From the NCBI RefSeq assembly GCF_007655135.1, contig NC_045128.1, forward strand, positions 7,998,001-8,062,000: a stretch of 64,000 nucleotides of DNA. The letters are read 5' to 3'. Position 1 is the stretch's first letter; every line of letters begins with the position of its first letter. The notes below the pieces were generated by a model that saw only the letters and a list, made by a program, of their open reading frames with translations, made no database searches and was not told the origin of the DNA. The translations under genes were made by a program, and so were the position numbers. This DNA comes from Punica granatum. Taxonomy: Eukaryota; Streptophyta; Magnoliopsida; Myrtales; Lythraceae. Shown piece after piece: positions 45,331 through 58,651 of the stretch.

Positions 45331-46804
45331 TTTTCAAGTGGAGCCCATTTTAGTCGAAGCTTGTTCAAGAGATTGAGTTCCCTTGGAAAATTGAAGCATC
45401 CACTCAATGTGCAGTACAGAATGCACCTTTCAATAAGTTGCTTTCCAAATCAGATATTTGACAGCGGCCAGATCCATGATGGCTTGAATGTAAAACATGA
45501 GAGTTACACCAAGCAATATCTATCGGACCAGATTTCCGGTTCATATTCTTTCATAAATGTTTCTGAGGGAGGGAAAGAGCGCAAAAAGAACAGACCAAGC
45601 CTGAGAAACCTTGTACAGGCTGCTGCAGCGTTACGGATTTTGGACAATCTCTATGAAGGTATTTCGACCCTGAGGGTGGGAAACTCTTTTCGTCAGTTAT
45701 TCGAGAAAATTGGCATAATTTTTTTGGTTAGGTTTGTTAATATATATATTCATAATGTTTCAATGTCTTTTTTTGGAAGGTTATGTTCCCTGAATGGTTA
45801 GCATTAGATGGCGCTTGAAAGCATACTCGGTTACTTATTATGAATAATACTTTTACATGCTTTCATGTGAAATTAATTATCCCGTCTCTATTTGATTTTG
45901 TGCAGCATGGAAAAGCTAAGCATCGGGATAAGACCACCTTATGCAGGTCAGAATGGAGAGATCAGTAAAAAGGCTCAGAAAGAAATATGAAAATTCCAAT
46001 GGCTTTATGGTGACAATAAACACAGGGGATGGCTTCCAAGGCAGAGAGCATGGCATATTCATTTTATCAGCATTAAGGTCGAGCAGTCGGGGATCTATCG
46101 AGTTCTTGGCTAACCTAAATTGAACGAATGTTGCTCTCACCCGAGCATGGTGCTTTCTCTTCAGCTTCAGTTGCTTCTGCTTTATTTGGTTTTGGATAAG
46201 CCGTTTTCTGTCTCCTTGCAAAACAGAGAAAGTTATGAGAAGAATTTACCGAAACGTTTTCCTGGGAAGATGTCATGTTTGCTGTGACATGAACATGAAC
46301 ATGTGTTTTGCTTGATTTTCTGACGTTTGTTAATACTTTAGGCCATGGTTTCTTGTCTGAAGGGGAAAGAAAAGACGAATACGATGCAGTTATTGAAAAA
46401 GGGATCCTCCAAGGCTTACATATTCATTTTCATCATTCATGTTGTCTTTTCACAGGGATCTCCGGGTTCCAATTTCTTGGCAGATGCCGTCCGACGTTCC
46501 CTGTTGCAGAGATTCTTTAAGCGCGAATAACAAAAGGCAATTTCGATTTTGAACTGGACACAGAGCATTGAAAGGTGGAGGAGGGCTTGCTATCGATGAA
46601 ATTCTGCTCGCTGTCATTAGGAACTGATCAAGGCGGCAAGGAAGTGCAGCTCTCATTTGAACTTACCAAGGAACAACGCGAGATAATCGAGTTCCCAAAG
46701 GGCACCTTCATACAAGGAAGGCGGGAAGACAGTTACTGACAATGAAGTTGCTTCAGAGGGAGCAACTTTCACCAAATGGCTACAAGTGATTCTGCTGTTA
46801 CAAG
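45331..46804 (+). pseudogene. SEN1-like/TRANK1-like helicase pseudogene, unit B
   Basis: Copy of 12991-14480. Exon 45331-45658 (LNVQYRMH and SYSFINVSEGGKE) differs from unit A at one base. The second exon (from 45906) has a 16-bp deletion relative to A after CATGGA. The reading then gives VKRLRKKYENSNGF, GDGFQGREHGIF and LANLN, a stop, and NVALTRAW. The TRANK1-like part (LTKEQREIIEFPKG and a P-loop missing residues) follows. Same lesions as unit A plus the deletion. Confidence 0.7.
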
Positions 46805-48159
46805 AGCTGTGAAATTTTTTTCTCTAAACAAGTCTCATCTCAGGAACAATGATTCAAAGTGATTCTGCTATTAGCCTTCGTAACTTTGCTTTACAAAATT
46901 GTCTCAATCAAAGCCCCTTCTGCCTGGTCTCTAGTTTCCCCACAATTAACAGAGTGCCTCTTATCTCTGGAGCAGTAATGCAAGACAATATTATGGTAGC
47001 CCATGAGGTGTTCCATTACTCGAGAGGTAAAACAAAAAAAGAAGTAATAAAAGATAAAACTATAAAATTGGGCTTCGACGCCCTGTAATTCATCAGAAAA
47101 AATAAAACTCTTTGTTTACGAAACAAAAACAATTAAAAAAAAAAGAACCCAAATGCGATTTAGAAAGAGCATGAGTAAGTTCTCAATAAAGAAACCAAAA
47201 GGAGATTAAAGCGAACTAATGCTCGAGTTATGAACATCGATTAACTATGATTTGAACACACAATATGGTGTGAAAAATTACTAGATAGTTTACGATTAGT
47301 TTGATCTTGACATATTTATCTTACATTTTATGGAATGTTATCTCGATCTCTACACGACGGATCAACCATCTCCTCGACCTCTCTCCTCGAGCTTTAGTTG
47401 AGCTTCATTTATATGCAAGCTTAGCCTAGAAATTAGCCTAGCCAAACGGCTCTCCCCGGAGAGAGTACAGAGGGAAGGAGACAGACAAAAGGCGGTTTGG
47501 AACTTTGGATCGGAATTTTATAAAAATCCGGCGGGAGAGCGTGACGTGGCAGGTCACCGTTTGGAGTGTAGCCCTTGGGGATGGGATGATTTTCGTGGGG
47601 TCCATGACTCCGTTACGCTGTCGTTTCTGCCGGCTGCATCGAATGCCACTGGGGGGTCGGGAGAAATGGCCAATCGCTTGTATTATTTGAGCACAATTGT
47701 GGCATTACTCATGGATTATTAATTTGTTTTAACCCAAGATTTCGATTTGGAGCATTTGATATGTATATAAATATATAAGTTGTTTCTCCAACCTTCTTGC
47801 ATCTATTAATCATATGTATCTTAAGTCCATCAAATGGACTAAACTGCAAAAAAGATAGAAAATCTGCTTGGTTGATATCAAGAATTACTAAGATGTTATG
47901 CAGGAGTACTAGTAGAGATGAAGATTACCTGGTTCAGCGGAACCTATGCCCCACTACCATCAGTCTCCTGCGCCATGCCAAATAGATGGAGAAGGAAACT
48001 TTTTATCTGAAGCAGGGCCACTTCAATCATTTGAATAACAAACAAATTTATTAGTGGCCAATCGAACCGTAAGAAAAATCAGCAACCATTATTAACAACA
48101 CAGCATACTTGTCCCTCTCTCCCCTGTGCCAGCGGCTCCTGTGGTGGAGAAATTTCGAC
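46805..48159. other. Intergenic stretch, unit B
   Basis: Matches 14481-17078 minus the 1226-bp segment missing at 47779. It keeps the 79-codon frame (46849-47088). No gene I can support. Confidence 0.55.
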
Positions 48160-48492
48160 TTAGGCTTGCTCCTCTTGCGATTGATCGAATCTGTGCAAGA
48201 GGGATTTCGCATCAGCATCAAGAGCAGCAATCTTCTTATAGGCAGCGCGCAGGGAAAGCGCGGCTCCCACGAAGAGCACTACAATCCACAATATGATCAT
48301 TTCAGCGACTTGCTGGCAGTGGAACGCCGGATTCTGAGTGAGGACGATGCTTCCACCCACGTTGAATGAGACGGCGAGGTTCATCAGTCCGGCGAACTTC
48401 GCAACAACCCTATGCTCGATGCTCCCCATCTGCAACTGCAAGATTTCGAAGCTCTCTCGATATTCCTCGCGATCGGACTTCGGACTTGCCAT
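48160..48492 (-). CDS. Small one-TM protein of unknown function, unit B
   Basis: 110 residues, same start (MASPKSDREEYRESFEILQ) and length as 17079-17411, with an intact hydrophobic segment VAEMIILWIVVLFVGAALSL. The changes are mostly conservative, and the frame has no stop or indel despite the surrounding divergence. The frame is also open for 67 codons upstream across the inverted arm, but that part is the reverse complement of the gene and is unlikely to be coding. Confidence 0.55.
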   Translation of the reverse strand: MASPKSDREEYRESFEILQLQMGSIEHRVVAKFAGLMNLAVSFNVGGSIVLTQNPAFHCQQVAEMIILWIVVLFVGAALSLRAAYKKIAALDADAKSLLHRFDQSQEEQA

Positions 48493-48650
48493 GGCAAGGA
48501 ATATCGAGGGAGAGCTTTGAAATCTCGTGGTTGCAGACGGGGAGCACCGGGCACAGGCTGATAAGGTTTTTGCGAAGTTCGTCGGACTGATGAACCTCGC
48601 CATTGCATTCAACGTGGGTGGAAGCATGTCCTCGCTCAGAATCCAGCGAA
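48324..48650. repeat. Head-to-head inverted repeat, unit B
   Basis: Arms 48324-48492 and 48491-48650 around TTGCCATGGCAA (48487-48498), the same structure as in unit A. The right arm is better preserved here: KFVGLMNLAIAFNVGGS is still readable on the plus strand. Confidence 0.85.
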
Positions 48651-49558
48651 CCCTAGCGATGATTGATGAAAAGGAAGAAGCGAAGACTGACACAAGTTCT
48701 GAGAGTGGGAGAACAGAGAGAAAATGACAGACGCAGCGGTAGAGAAAGGGAAATAAAAGTAATTTGATTTCTTTTTATATTATTCAAAATCTGATCATCA
48801 AATATTTATTCAAAAAAACAAAAATCTGATCATCAAATAATTAAAGAGAAAAAAATTAGAAAGGGAAATGATAGTGACTGATCCGTCAGTCAAAGACAAA
48901 CCAAAATTACTCTGAAGTAGAATAGTATCGGTCAGTCCAAGACCCATAATCTCATTGAAGATTGCGGCAAAGTGAAGTCGTTCCTTGCATTTATCGATTT
49001 TTGTTGAAATTGTGGAGATCGACATTGGCGTTGGAGAAGTGGGCTGAAAGGAAAATGAACACTATACGTTTGGTCATCTAAGTTTGATTACTTTTATGTT
49101 TTAATTCTTTTTTTTTATTTTTTTTATTGTTTACATATTATACATTTGAATGCTTTTTTCTTTCGATCCTTTTCCTTTTTTCTTGATTTGATTTCATCAA
49201 ATACCTTTGATTGTTTTTATGTTTACATCCTTTTATTAAAATAATTATTAAGAAAACTTTTAATTTTGATCCACAACCTTTTTTTACTAATCCTTTTGTC
49301 CTAATTCTTTTTTGTTCGTCAAATATTACCTCAACGTTAAATTTCTTACCAATATGACATATCTTGAAATATAAATTACCTTTTCATTCTTTTTAGTCCT
49401 CCAAAAACAATTACTTTTTAAAATTAAAAAAATTAACAATAAATTAAAATAATAACGTGAAGTATATGAATCAACTCGAAGCTTGAGAGATAAGTAACCT
49501 CAATTCGGGTGGTGCTAATAGTTACACAAAGGATGATAACTTGATAAAGAGAGAAGCG

Positions 49559-49768
49559 ATGGTAGGAGATAACGCCGAGCACCATAGTCCTAAAAGAGGT
49601 CGCCAAAGGCCTATCGATCTATCAACATTTCTCTTTGCAGTCACAGTCATCATTGTGCTTTACGACATCGTTCATTGCATCACAAGCATGATTGATGGCT
49701 ATCGAGGGACAATTACCTCTATTTTTTATATATTTTTTCATTTCTTTGCTTGCAAATTCGAGTACTGA
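49559..49768 (+). CDS. Small hypothetical ORF with one TM helix, unit B
   Basis: 69 residues from MVGDNAEHHSPKRG, with helix STFLFAVTVIIVLYDIVH and a C-terminal tail ending FACKFEY that the unit-A copy lacks because of an earlier stop. Function unknown. Confidence 0.25.
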   Translation: MVGDNAEHHSPKRGRQRPIDLSTFLFAVTVIIVLYDIVHCITSMIDGYRGTITSIFYIFFHFFACKFEY

Positions 49769-50509
49769 TGATTTCAACGCAAATTGTCCATGCCAATATT
49801 GCTTACAACCTAAACGCTCGCTCATTTTCATTAACTCCAATAGGTTTATGATTTTAGTTTTATTATTTTAATTTATTTTTTAAAAAAGTTTTAAATTCTT
49901 TTTCTAAAATGTTATGTGAGCATTTTTATGGAAAATTAATCAGTAGAATTATAAGAATAAAATGTCTAATATTAAGAAAAAGATGAACTAAAAAAAGAAT
50001 TAGGATAAAGAAGTAGCTATAAAAGGTTAAGGACCAAAATTAAAAATTTCTCCAATAAAAAATTTGATAAAAGGATGAAAATAGAAAAGTAAGCAAAGGA
50101 ATTTGATGAAAACGAATTTAGAAAAAGGAAAAGGACTGTAACAGAAAAACATTCAAAATTATAAAATGTAAATGATAAAAAAAATAGAAAAATAACCAAA
50201 CTTTAACGACGAAATGTATAGTTTTTCCAAGGAAAATAATGCTCATTATTTTTAGGAGAAAGGGAGTCTAGTGAGAAAAAAGAGAAAGGGATGATTCCTA
50301 AGAAAAAGTGCCAGAGAGACCCAATTAATAATAACATATTTGAATGATTATTTAAGATATATTAATTAATGGAAATGTAAATGATTAAATTGCTGTACAT
50401 TTGTAACGAAGATATTAATATAGCCGTAATCTGGTACCTTGAGTAGCTAATTATGTGATAGATCAGATATAGGTAGGACATGGAATGGTTATTAACTATA
50501 TTAATCATC

Positions 50510-50538
50510 AGTCCCGCACTTCGCCGCGGGTTTAAAAA
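50510..50538. mobile_element. CCCGCACTTCGCCGCGGG hairpin, unit B copy
   Basis: Counterpart of 19430-19458. One base of the stem differs and pairing is kept or improved. Possible Helitron-like end; unproven. Confidence 0.3.
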
Positions 50539-51599
50539 TTATCTCAAATAATTTGTTAGATATACCAATATCAATCATTATTATTATTATTTATATCCAT
50601 TTTATTTATTAGTGATCATAAGATCTTAAAATGATGTATTTAAATAATAAACTCCTGGGGGGTGAGAAAATGTTTTCCAATGACATAAATTAAAAAAGAA
50701 AAAAACGCATATATCTTAATTAGTATATCTAATTTTTAGTAATATTTCTTTTGATTTATCTATACCACTAGTTGGGTGAAAAGTATTTTTTTTAATAATT
50801 GATCCAACCGTAATGACCAAATCATTTATCCTAAAGGGTTGATTAGATAACCTACTATCTTATTCAGGCTGGATCTAAAATAAAAAATGGGTTATGGGAT
50901 GTGAAAATTAAAAAAAAAATAAAGCCGCCGTGAAAATACTCAAAGAATTGTCGATACGAAATTTTCATCTGACTTTTCTAGACAAAAAGTTGGATGAAAA
51001 ATATGTTTTTGAAAATAATTGATTCAACCATAATGATCGGATTGTTTATTTAGATGAGTCGATCAGATAACCTGCTATATTGTTCATATCGGATTTAAAA
51101 TGCTAATAAAGCGATTGAAAAATGGATCCGGATCAGTCGTCCCAATAAGTCTTGCCGACTACCTTATGGAGCAGATGTAATAATACTAACAAAGAAAAAG
51201 AAGAAAAATAATTTTAAAAATCAAAATAAAAAAAACCATGGGGAAAAGCTCCCCACTCGCCAGGTGAGACCTGCAATCATTGTGCATATGCGCTTCTTCG
51301 CAATATATATAACTCCACCATAAAAAAAAGAAATAGATGGATAAATAAAGAGTACATTATCACTATTATTTTCAACTTTTCAAAGTACCAACACTTTTGC
51401 CCTTGAAATTTTTTTACCACCAATTTGCTCAAAATGTCTAATCGCTGATACCTTGGACGAAAATCCAATGTGGCTGCTTACTTGTACTTAAAGGAGTCAA
51501 AAGTAATTTTCTAATCAAACGTACCAAAACAAAGTCGTTGTTGCATTTTAATTTTTTTAAAAATAAATCAATTTAACAACGTAGGGCACATCGATTGGG

Positions 51600-52240
51600 A
51601 ATTTCTCGACCATCTGTCGTTCTCTCGAGCGAGATTGCTGAAGGCCCGTTGTGCCCCCAGCGACCTCACCTAAGGAGGCGATTGTCGACTAGCTGCCCCC
51701 AGCCGAATATGCCTATTCCCCCTCTATGTTCGAAAATAGAGAGGGAGAATAGGAGGGGCCATACCCGGCTGGGGGCTTCCCTGGTGACCTTCGACCCCCC
51801 AGGCACGGTCGCCCGAATCCTACAATTACACCTAGGGGGAAGGAGTCGATTGTCGATGATGGAGGCCCCACTCGAGTCTGCCCCATCCCCTTCTCCCTCT
51901 CTATTTTCCTCTTCAAAAACAAAGAAGGATAAGGGGATGAAGCAGACCCAGCTAGGGGTTTCCCCTGTTGGCCACCGTCCCCACACCCTAAGCACGGTAG
52001 CCTAATTCGGGCCACCATACTTGGTGGCGGTTTGCTACCAGGACTCCCAGCCGAATCTGCCCCCATCCCCCTCTATGTTTTAAGGTTTCAGAAAATAGAG
52101 ATGGGGAAAGGTAGATCCAAAAAGGGGCTCTCGAACGGCCATCGCCTTCACAAATGAGGTCACTTGCGGCACAAGGGGCACCGACGACCTTGCTTTAGGG
52201 GCCGATGGCCGGTGGAAATCCTCCAGCCGATCTCCCCATT
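51600..52240. repeat. GC-rich hairpin-module block, unit B
   Basis: Same three degenerate modules as 20150-20760, with the same CCCTCTATGTT / AGAGAGGG arms. Open frames on both strands are composition artefacts. Confidence 0.7.
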
Positions 52241-52244
52241 AAAA

Positions 52245-53907
52245 AAAATATTAAAAGTACCAAACTAATTTCATTTTGGTGAGGTTTTATTTAAAAATAA
52301 TATTTTCGATGTTGTTATTGTCATGTAAATAGCCATGTTAGATTTCGTCCAAGTATTGACGGTTGAACAAAAATGATATACAGAACAACAACCTTTGGGG
52401 CAAATTATTGGCAAAAATATTTCATAGTCAAAAGCGGTGGGATTCTAAAAAATCGGGAGTAACCATGTTTAGTGCACTCATAAATAAAGGTCTTTGTAAC
52501 ATGACTCAAAACTACGGTAACACATATTATTAGTACTTTAGTTCACGTGCTTTGTACTTCAGTTCAAATATGTAGTACTTTGTGATTAGTAAAAATGATT
52601 ATTACTTTTACTTGTTAGTATTTTAGTTCAAATATTATTATTAAAAAATTTTAGTTCAAATGCGAGTATTTGGTATAATTTATCATAAATAGTAAAAGTA
52701 CTAAGAACTTAACTAAACACTTGAACTAATGTGTCAAGTGTGTCACTATTACCTGAAGTCATGTTAGAATTTCTCCACAAATAAATATTTGAGAAAAAAT
52801 AGAAGAATAAATAAATATTAATAGATAAAGAAATTCCTTTCCCATGATTTCCAAGTTTCGTTGAGCAGAGTACCCAGGGTACAGTCACTTTCAAATCACA
52901 CAGGAAAGAAAGGACAAAAAAACTGAGAGAAATTATAACGTGATCTTGATTCATGCTGTCATCCTTCATACATCAGTTTAAGTATTTAATATTTAATATT
53001 TTTAATATTTGTGATTTATTAGATTCAAATATTAGATGTTTGAATTAAAATACTAAATATTTCAACTGAAAGTAATACAAGTATTAAAAGTACAAAATGT
53101 TTGAATTAAAATACTAAATACTTTAACTGAAAGTATTAATGTATGTTACTGTCGCCCAAAGTCATGCTAGAAAAAACTCACAAACAAAACATATTGTGCT
53201 ACCGGCCACAGATATCCCCTTTGGAAATGACATTAGGCCACGCTTTGCCTTTTATTTGTTTGTTTTTTTTTCTTTCCTTTTCTTTCTATTTGTTTGAATT
53301 TGTCCTTAAATAAATAAATATTGTGCTACATGGTTAGACTTAGACTTCCTATATATATAAATAAAATAATTTCACATAATCTCAATTTTCACCTATAATT
53401 TAAAAAAATTGTGGGATAGCCAAACGTTCCGTTCTGTTTATGGAGTCCACATTAACATATTATGACACACACAGACATATATATATATACACACATAATT
53501 AAGCGAAAAAAGTAGAAAAACTCGCACTCACCTCCGGCCCTCGCGAGGGTTGTGGCGACCTCATCTCGAGACTGCCACCAAACCCCGGCCATGGGCCATT
53601 AGATGATTGTAGAAGATATATAGACATTATGCAATATTACAACCAATTTGATGATTTATCCATTTTAAGTACCCATTTATTTGGCACAAATATTTCTAGT
53701 ACCTATTTTTTCGCAAAGATCTTTTGATTTTTTTTTTGGTTGAATTGTCTTTCATGTGCCTACTTGATAAAAGGCAAAATTCTTTCAAATACCTATTGTG
53801 TTGCTACGATATCTTTTGAGTAGTAAGTAAACAATTTACTTCTTTTATCACATCCCAATATCTTCGGGCAAAAAATGCGCTAAATCCTCCTAATTAGTGT
53901 GCCTAAC
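52245..53907. other. AT-rich intergenic stretch, unit B
   Basis: Copy of 20761-22380. It has TAGTTCAAATATT-type direct repeats and the small GC-rich palindrome. No gene seen. Confidence 0.6.
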
Positions 53908-54176
53908 TGTAACACCCCGGATTTCAAGTTTTTTATATTTAAAATGTTTGGTATAGATTATGCAAAACTCTATGGTGGCAATTATTAGAAAATGGCTCAT
54001 GAATCCATGGATAATTCCGTGCACTAATGAAAGTAAATCAAAGAAAGTTAATTGAATGGGTGATTGACTTTTAATGGTGGATCCTTCCACACCTAATTAC
54101 CACCCTTGGAACTTTATCTCTTCCAGAGCTTCTATCTATTGATCATTTTTCATCTGTGTTATTTTTGGGGGATCTT

Positions 54177-54178
<2 letters not shown>

Positions 54179-54207
<29 letters not shown>
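54179..54207. repeat. Run of 29 G
   Basis: Unit A has 5 G at the matching place (22615-22619). The length is prone to sequencing or assembly error. Confidence 0.9.
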
Positions 54208-55731
54208 TGAAGAGGAGGTTCTTACGAGAGAGGAAAGCAAAAAGAGAAGGGCAGTGATCGAGCTCTGGCGATGGGCGACCTTGGGAGGGAGGGGGCTGGT
54301 TTCGTCATTTCGTTGTATAGGTGAGTGCGTGTCATTATGCTATGCCTTCTTTTGATTTTCTAAAGTCCTCTTGAATAGAGTATTATTTCTTGAAATCTTT
54401 CACCGCTTCGAATACTTTGCTTGTTTCCTTCTATGACTTCTTATACAACAAGACGTCGAGCATATGATTTGGCTTTAGATATTTAAGACCCTATGATGTG
54501 TTACTTGTAAAAGAAACCATGTTATGTGACGTTTTATATGTGGATAAAGAATGAATATCGACTATTGGGTACAAATCGTAACAGTCTTGTGTTTTGACTA
54601 TCCGATGACTGTCCTCTCATCTATATGAGATTCAATCATTCGGTTCTAAACTCTAATACAAGTCGCCACTGACACAAAGAAAGCTCTGCACAAGATAGAG
54701 GAGAAAAGAATAAGTTCTTGACCGGGAAACCCGCTGAAGAAGCATCTACAAGCAACTTTGAATGTTTCCGGGGCGAGGAGTTCTACTGGAAGAACAGAGA
54801 GCGGCCGCTCGGCTAATGATTCTAGTCATATCCAGTACATACTCACTGCTAGTAGAGTTGATTCACGCTACCACAAAGTCATATGAACTTGTATCTACCC
54901 AAATAGTTAAGACTATGGAAGCACTGATGAGGAATAAAATGGGATAAATTCAACATCGAAAAAGAAGAGGAAAATCTAAGATATGATTTTAGTACCACCA
55001 CTTATCAGTTTGAGTTTTTAAGTGAATATGAGTCCAGATTCGTATTTTTCTAGTGGAAATTCAATATGGTATTAAAGATTGGGTTACGTGCATGCACTCC
55101 CACACGCGTATGCGCACCAACACCATGCCAAACTCAGTATGTCAGAGAGCAACCAAAAGAACGCCTCTTGTTAGCCCCTCACCCCCCGAGCACGAAAGAA
55201 GAGCCCGACTCGAGATCAACTGTTGAAAGTTGGTGATTAAGGGCATGTGACAATGTGTGGAAAAAGCATGTATGAGCTCAATGGAAATTTAATAGACTCT
55301 AGATCGTGCTCAAATCCCTTTTGAAAAATTTTACCTCCTCGCAAATCAAAATCGGTGATTTAGAGTAGACATTGCAAAACTATTCATTAACTTCTGTCCT
55401 TTAATTATCAATTTGTTGGCCACCTGTACGTTATCATTTAATGGATTGAAAGTGGACCTGAAAGATTTCTTACGAGGATTTATTGGTTAAGGAAACTTTC
55501 TCAAGCAAGAACTTGGAAAAGATTTCGCTTTGAGAGCAAACTTATATGTGATCAGAACTCAAAAGACAAGAACTGCACTTCAAGGGAAAGATTTCTCATT
55601 GAGTGAAAGATTTCAAGTCCAAATCCATCCAGTGGATGAGAAAAAAACAGAATTGCAAAGACTCAACCATCTTCTTTTTCAAGCACACCGAGATGCTTAA
55701 CGGCCCAAGCCTATGCCCTGCAGTTCATCTG

Positions 55732-56460
55732 TTAAACCAGCAACCCTGACTTGGGGGAGGACAAATTTACGAAGATGGACTTGAGCTTATACATCGATTT
55801 CTTCAAATTGAGAAATCTCTGAAGAAGTTCCGTCAAGCCATAGATATAATATTTTAGCATACCCTCCATGTAATCGACAGTGGCCTGTATGCCTCCAAGA
55901 GCCTTCACAATGTGAACCTCTAAAGAGTCCTCGGTCTCATTAATGTGAGCCCTCATCTTGACGGAGCTTCTCAGTGGACGTTCCATAAGCATGATTAACC
56001 TGGGGGCGAAGGCATCGTTCCAAGCCATCGGTCAGTTCCTTCGTCAATTGTCCGTTCTGTGACAGTTCTCTCTTCTTCCGGGGATTACTCCTCGCCAGAA
56101 CCTTCTTCTTTCCCATCGGAAAATTGCTTCTTGAAGCTTCTTCATCAGCTCTCTTTTTCATCTCACAGACAGCAGTCTCTATGTCGTTGGTAACCTCTAG
56201 AAGAGCTTTCCCGATTGCCGAAGAATTCGTCTTCGGAGTGTTGGCGAGAGATATAACCGCATTGAACACTCTAATAGCCAATTCAGGGATTCTCTTTTGA
56301 TCATTTGGAGACCCTTATTCAAGAAATTACATAAGTCAGAACTCATTTTTTCACCCAAAAAAAAAAAAATTGCAATGTGCTGCAATGCCAAGATATGCGC
56401 ACTATCACTCACCATAGGTCATAACGGGTGACGCATTTGAGTAAATCTAAGGTGCAATCC
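55732..56460 (-). pseudogene. Unrecognised helical protein family, copy X1, unit B
   Basis: Better preserved than the unit-A copy in its first part: AIRVFNAVISLANTPKTNSS, AIGKALLEVTNDIETAVCEM and KKRADEEASRSN are in one frame, and the stop found in A is absent. A two-base insertion then shifts the linker, and the frame returns as AWNDAFAPRLIMLMERPLRS, KALGGIQATVDYMEGMLKYY and SPKSGLLV. The upstream exon (DCTLDLLKCVTRYDLW) is at about 56405-56480, with earlier pieces to 56945. Function unknown. Confidence 0.45.
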
Positions 56461-57166
56461 CTGAGTTCATTCATCGATTGGCAGAGAATTCGTGTAAGGG
56501 TGGGTCCTGCATTGGACATGGCTTGGTGAACTTGCCCAATGAACATTCAGAGAAGATAGAAAGTCGTTTGCACATGATCGAATGGGATGCCACGGCCACG
56601 CCATAGTAGTCCAAAACGATATAACATTACAACTGAACACGAGAGCTGATGTCAGTTCGTGATATCATAGAAGAAGTAACAAAGTTTGTGACTATTGAAA
56701 AAGAAATACAAGAACAGCATGAAATCAGATGTTATTCGACTTTTTCGTCGACAGGGAGTCATGTTCTTTATAAAAAAAAAAAATTAGAGTTTGAAATTCT
56801 CCATCCTGTCAGCAAATTCTTGTTTCTTCTGAAAGGCTTAGCAAATGATGAGTTTTCACATGATGACTTTGTTGAGAACTTCTCAGTCGAGGCACCACTC
56901 GAGAATCATCAAATCGGGTGCAAAGGTACATCTACACGTAACTCACCCAGTTAAAAGAAAAGAAACAGATGAGTGTGTACCGATCTTATGAGTAACACGA
57001 GAATGTATGGAAATGGCTCCGAGAGATAAACCTCGTGCTCATTACCGTGACTTTCCAATTGCCATTCATACGTTTCACGATAAATCTCCTTCCAATGTTC
57101 TGGCATCTCCTCTGCTTCCTTTATCTCCTCCGCGTCCTGCATCTCCTCCGCACCCTGCATCTTTTC

Positions 57167-57171
<5 letters not shown>

Positions 57172-57210
<39 letters not shown>
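57172..57210. repeat. CT dinucleotide microsatellite, unit B
   Basis: Counterpart of 25406-25451. Confidence 0.93.
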
Positions 57211-57213
<3 letters not shown>

Positions 57214-58651
57214 AATAATCAGAAGAAGCCTATCGTTAGTTTAATTGGGGGTTATTCTGGGCTTTCTTCCCTGGAGGGAAAGTCTTTACACTGACAGTAT
57301 GTTTTCAATTTGGCCCCTGAAGTTACCTGTTGTCTTTACGCAGCCACAAAAGTTTCAAACTGTTTCCGTTGTGCCTGCTAAGAATAAGATTTAGCGGGAA
57401 GAAATGAAAGTGCCACATTTGGTTGTTTACTTTTACAAGTTATGCACTTTAATCCTCTCTACAGTTTCTAGGGTCCTCTTGGCGAGACCTCAAATCGTCT
57501 TCAAATGTCGAGTGGACATAATTAGATGTAATACGAAATCGTCTTCAAATGTCTTCTTGGGAGAACTACTCGAGTACTACTTTGCTGAAATCTTTGCCCG
57601 CTTCAACTACTTGTTTCTTTCGTTATATGCATTCTTAGACAACAGGATATCAAGCATAAGATCGATTTCCAATATTTACGACCCTATTATGCGATCCTTG
57701 TTAAAAAAAAAAAAAACCACGGTAAGTTCTGATTTTTAATGTTTGGGTAAAGAATTAAAAATGGACTAGTGGATGCGAATTGTAACAGTTGACTTTTGAG
57801 TATCCGATAATTATCCTCTCATCCATATGACTATTTAATCATTCGGTTAAAAAAAAGTTCCTAAACGAGTCAGGAGTGACAGAAGTTATCTTGACCGTAA
57901 AAATCAGGTGAAGAAGCATCTATAAGCTACTTTGAAGGAAAAAAAAGAAGGTGAAGTTTCCAGCAAGGAGTTCTCTCCAGAAAAATAGAGATCGGTCGCT
58001 CGGCTGATAATTCCAGCCATACACATACAGTAATAGTCATGTCCTCTTAAAAGTGCTACCAAACCTAGGTCTACTAAGACTAGGTGCATCAACACGAGCG
58101 ATCATAAGAAACTAGTGGCGCTCAATCGTGCACAAGTCCGTTTTGACATGTTTGTTCTCCTTCCTCTCCCATATCACTGATTTAGAAGATAAATTGCAGG
58201 GCACTTACTTTTGGTGGGGTAGCATAGTTTGGTCTTCCGGAAGTAGAAATGGCAAAATTCTTTATTAATGCTTTCCCTTATCATTTACTGTATTGAATTG
58301 AAATTTGAACCCAAAAGATTTCTCATGATGATTTATTGGTTAAGGAAACTTCCTCGGGCAAAGAACTCGGAAAGATTTCGACGTGAGAGCACAGATAATA
58401 TGAGGCTAGAAAGCAAAAGACAACTGTATATTTAGGGAAAATTTTTCTTATTGAGTGCAATTTTTGAGTCGGACTCAATCCCGTGAATGAGAAGAAACAG
58501 AATGGCAAAGACTCGAATCAATATTTTTTTTTTCTTTCCCTCCAGCAGCTTAAACATCTCAAACTTTTGTGTTTTTATTTATCTGCTAAATCAGCAACTC
58601 CAACTTCGGTGGACAACAAGATTTTCAAGACCGGCTTGTGCTCCATGTAAT

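Noticed and set aside
57007..57294. 95-codon frame with Ser-Leu run
   Set aside because: Driven by the CT microsatellite; the unit-A counterpart at 25357 has a different frame length and no shared protein features beyond the repeat.
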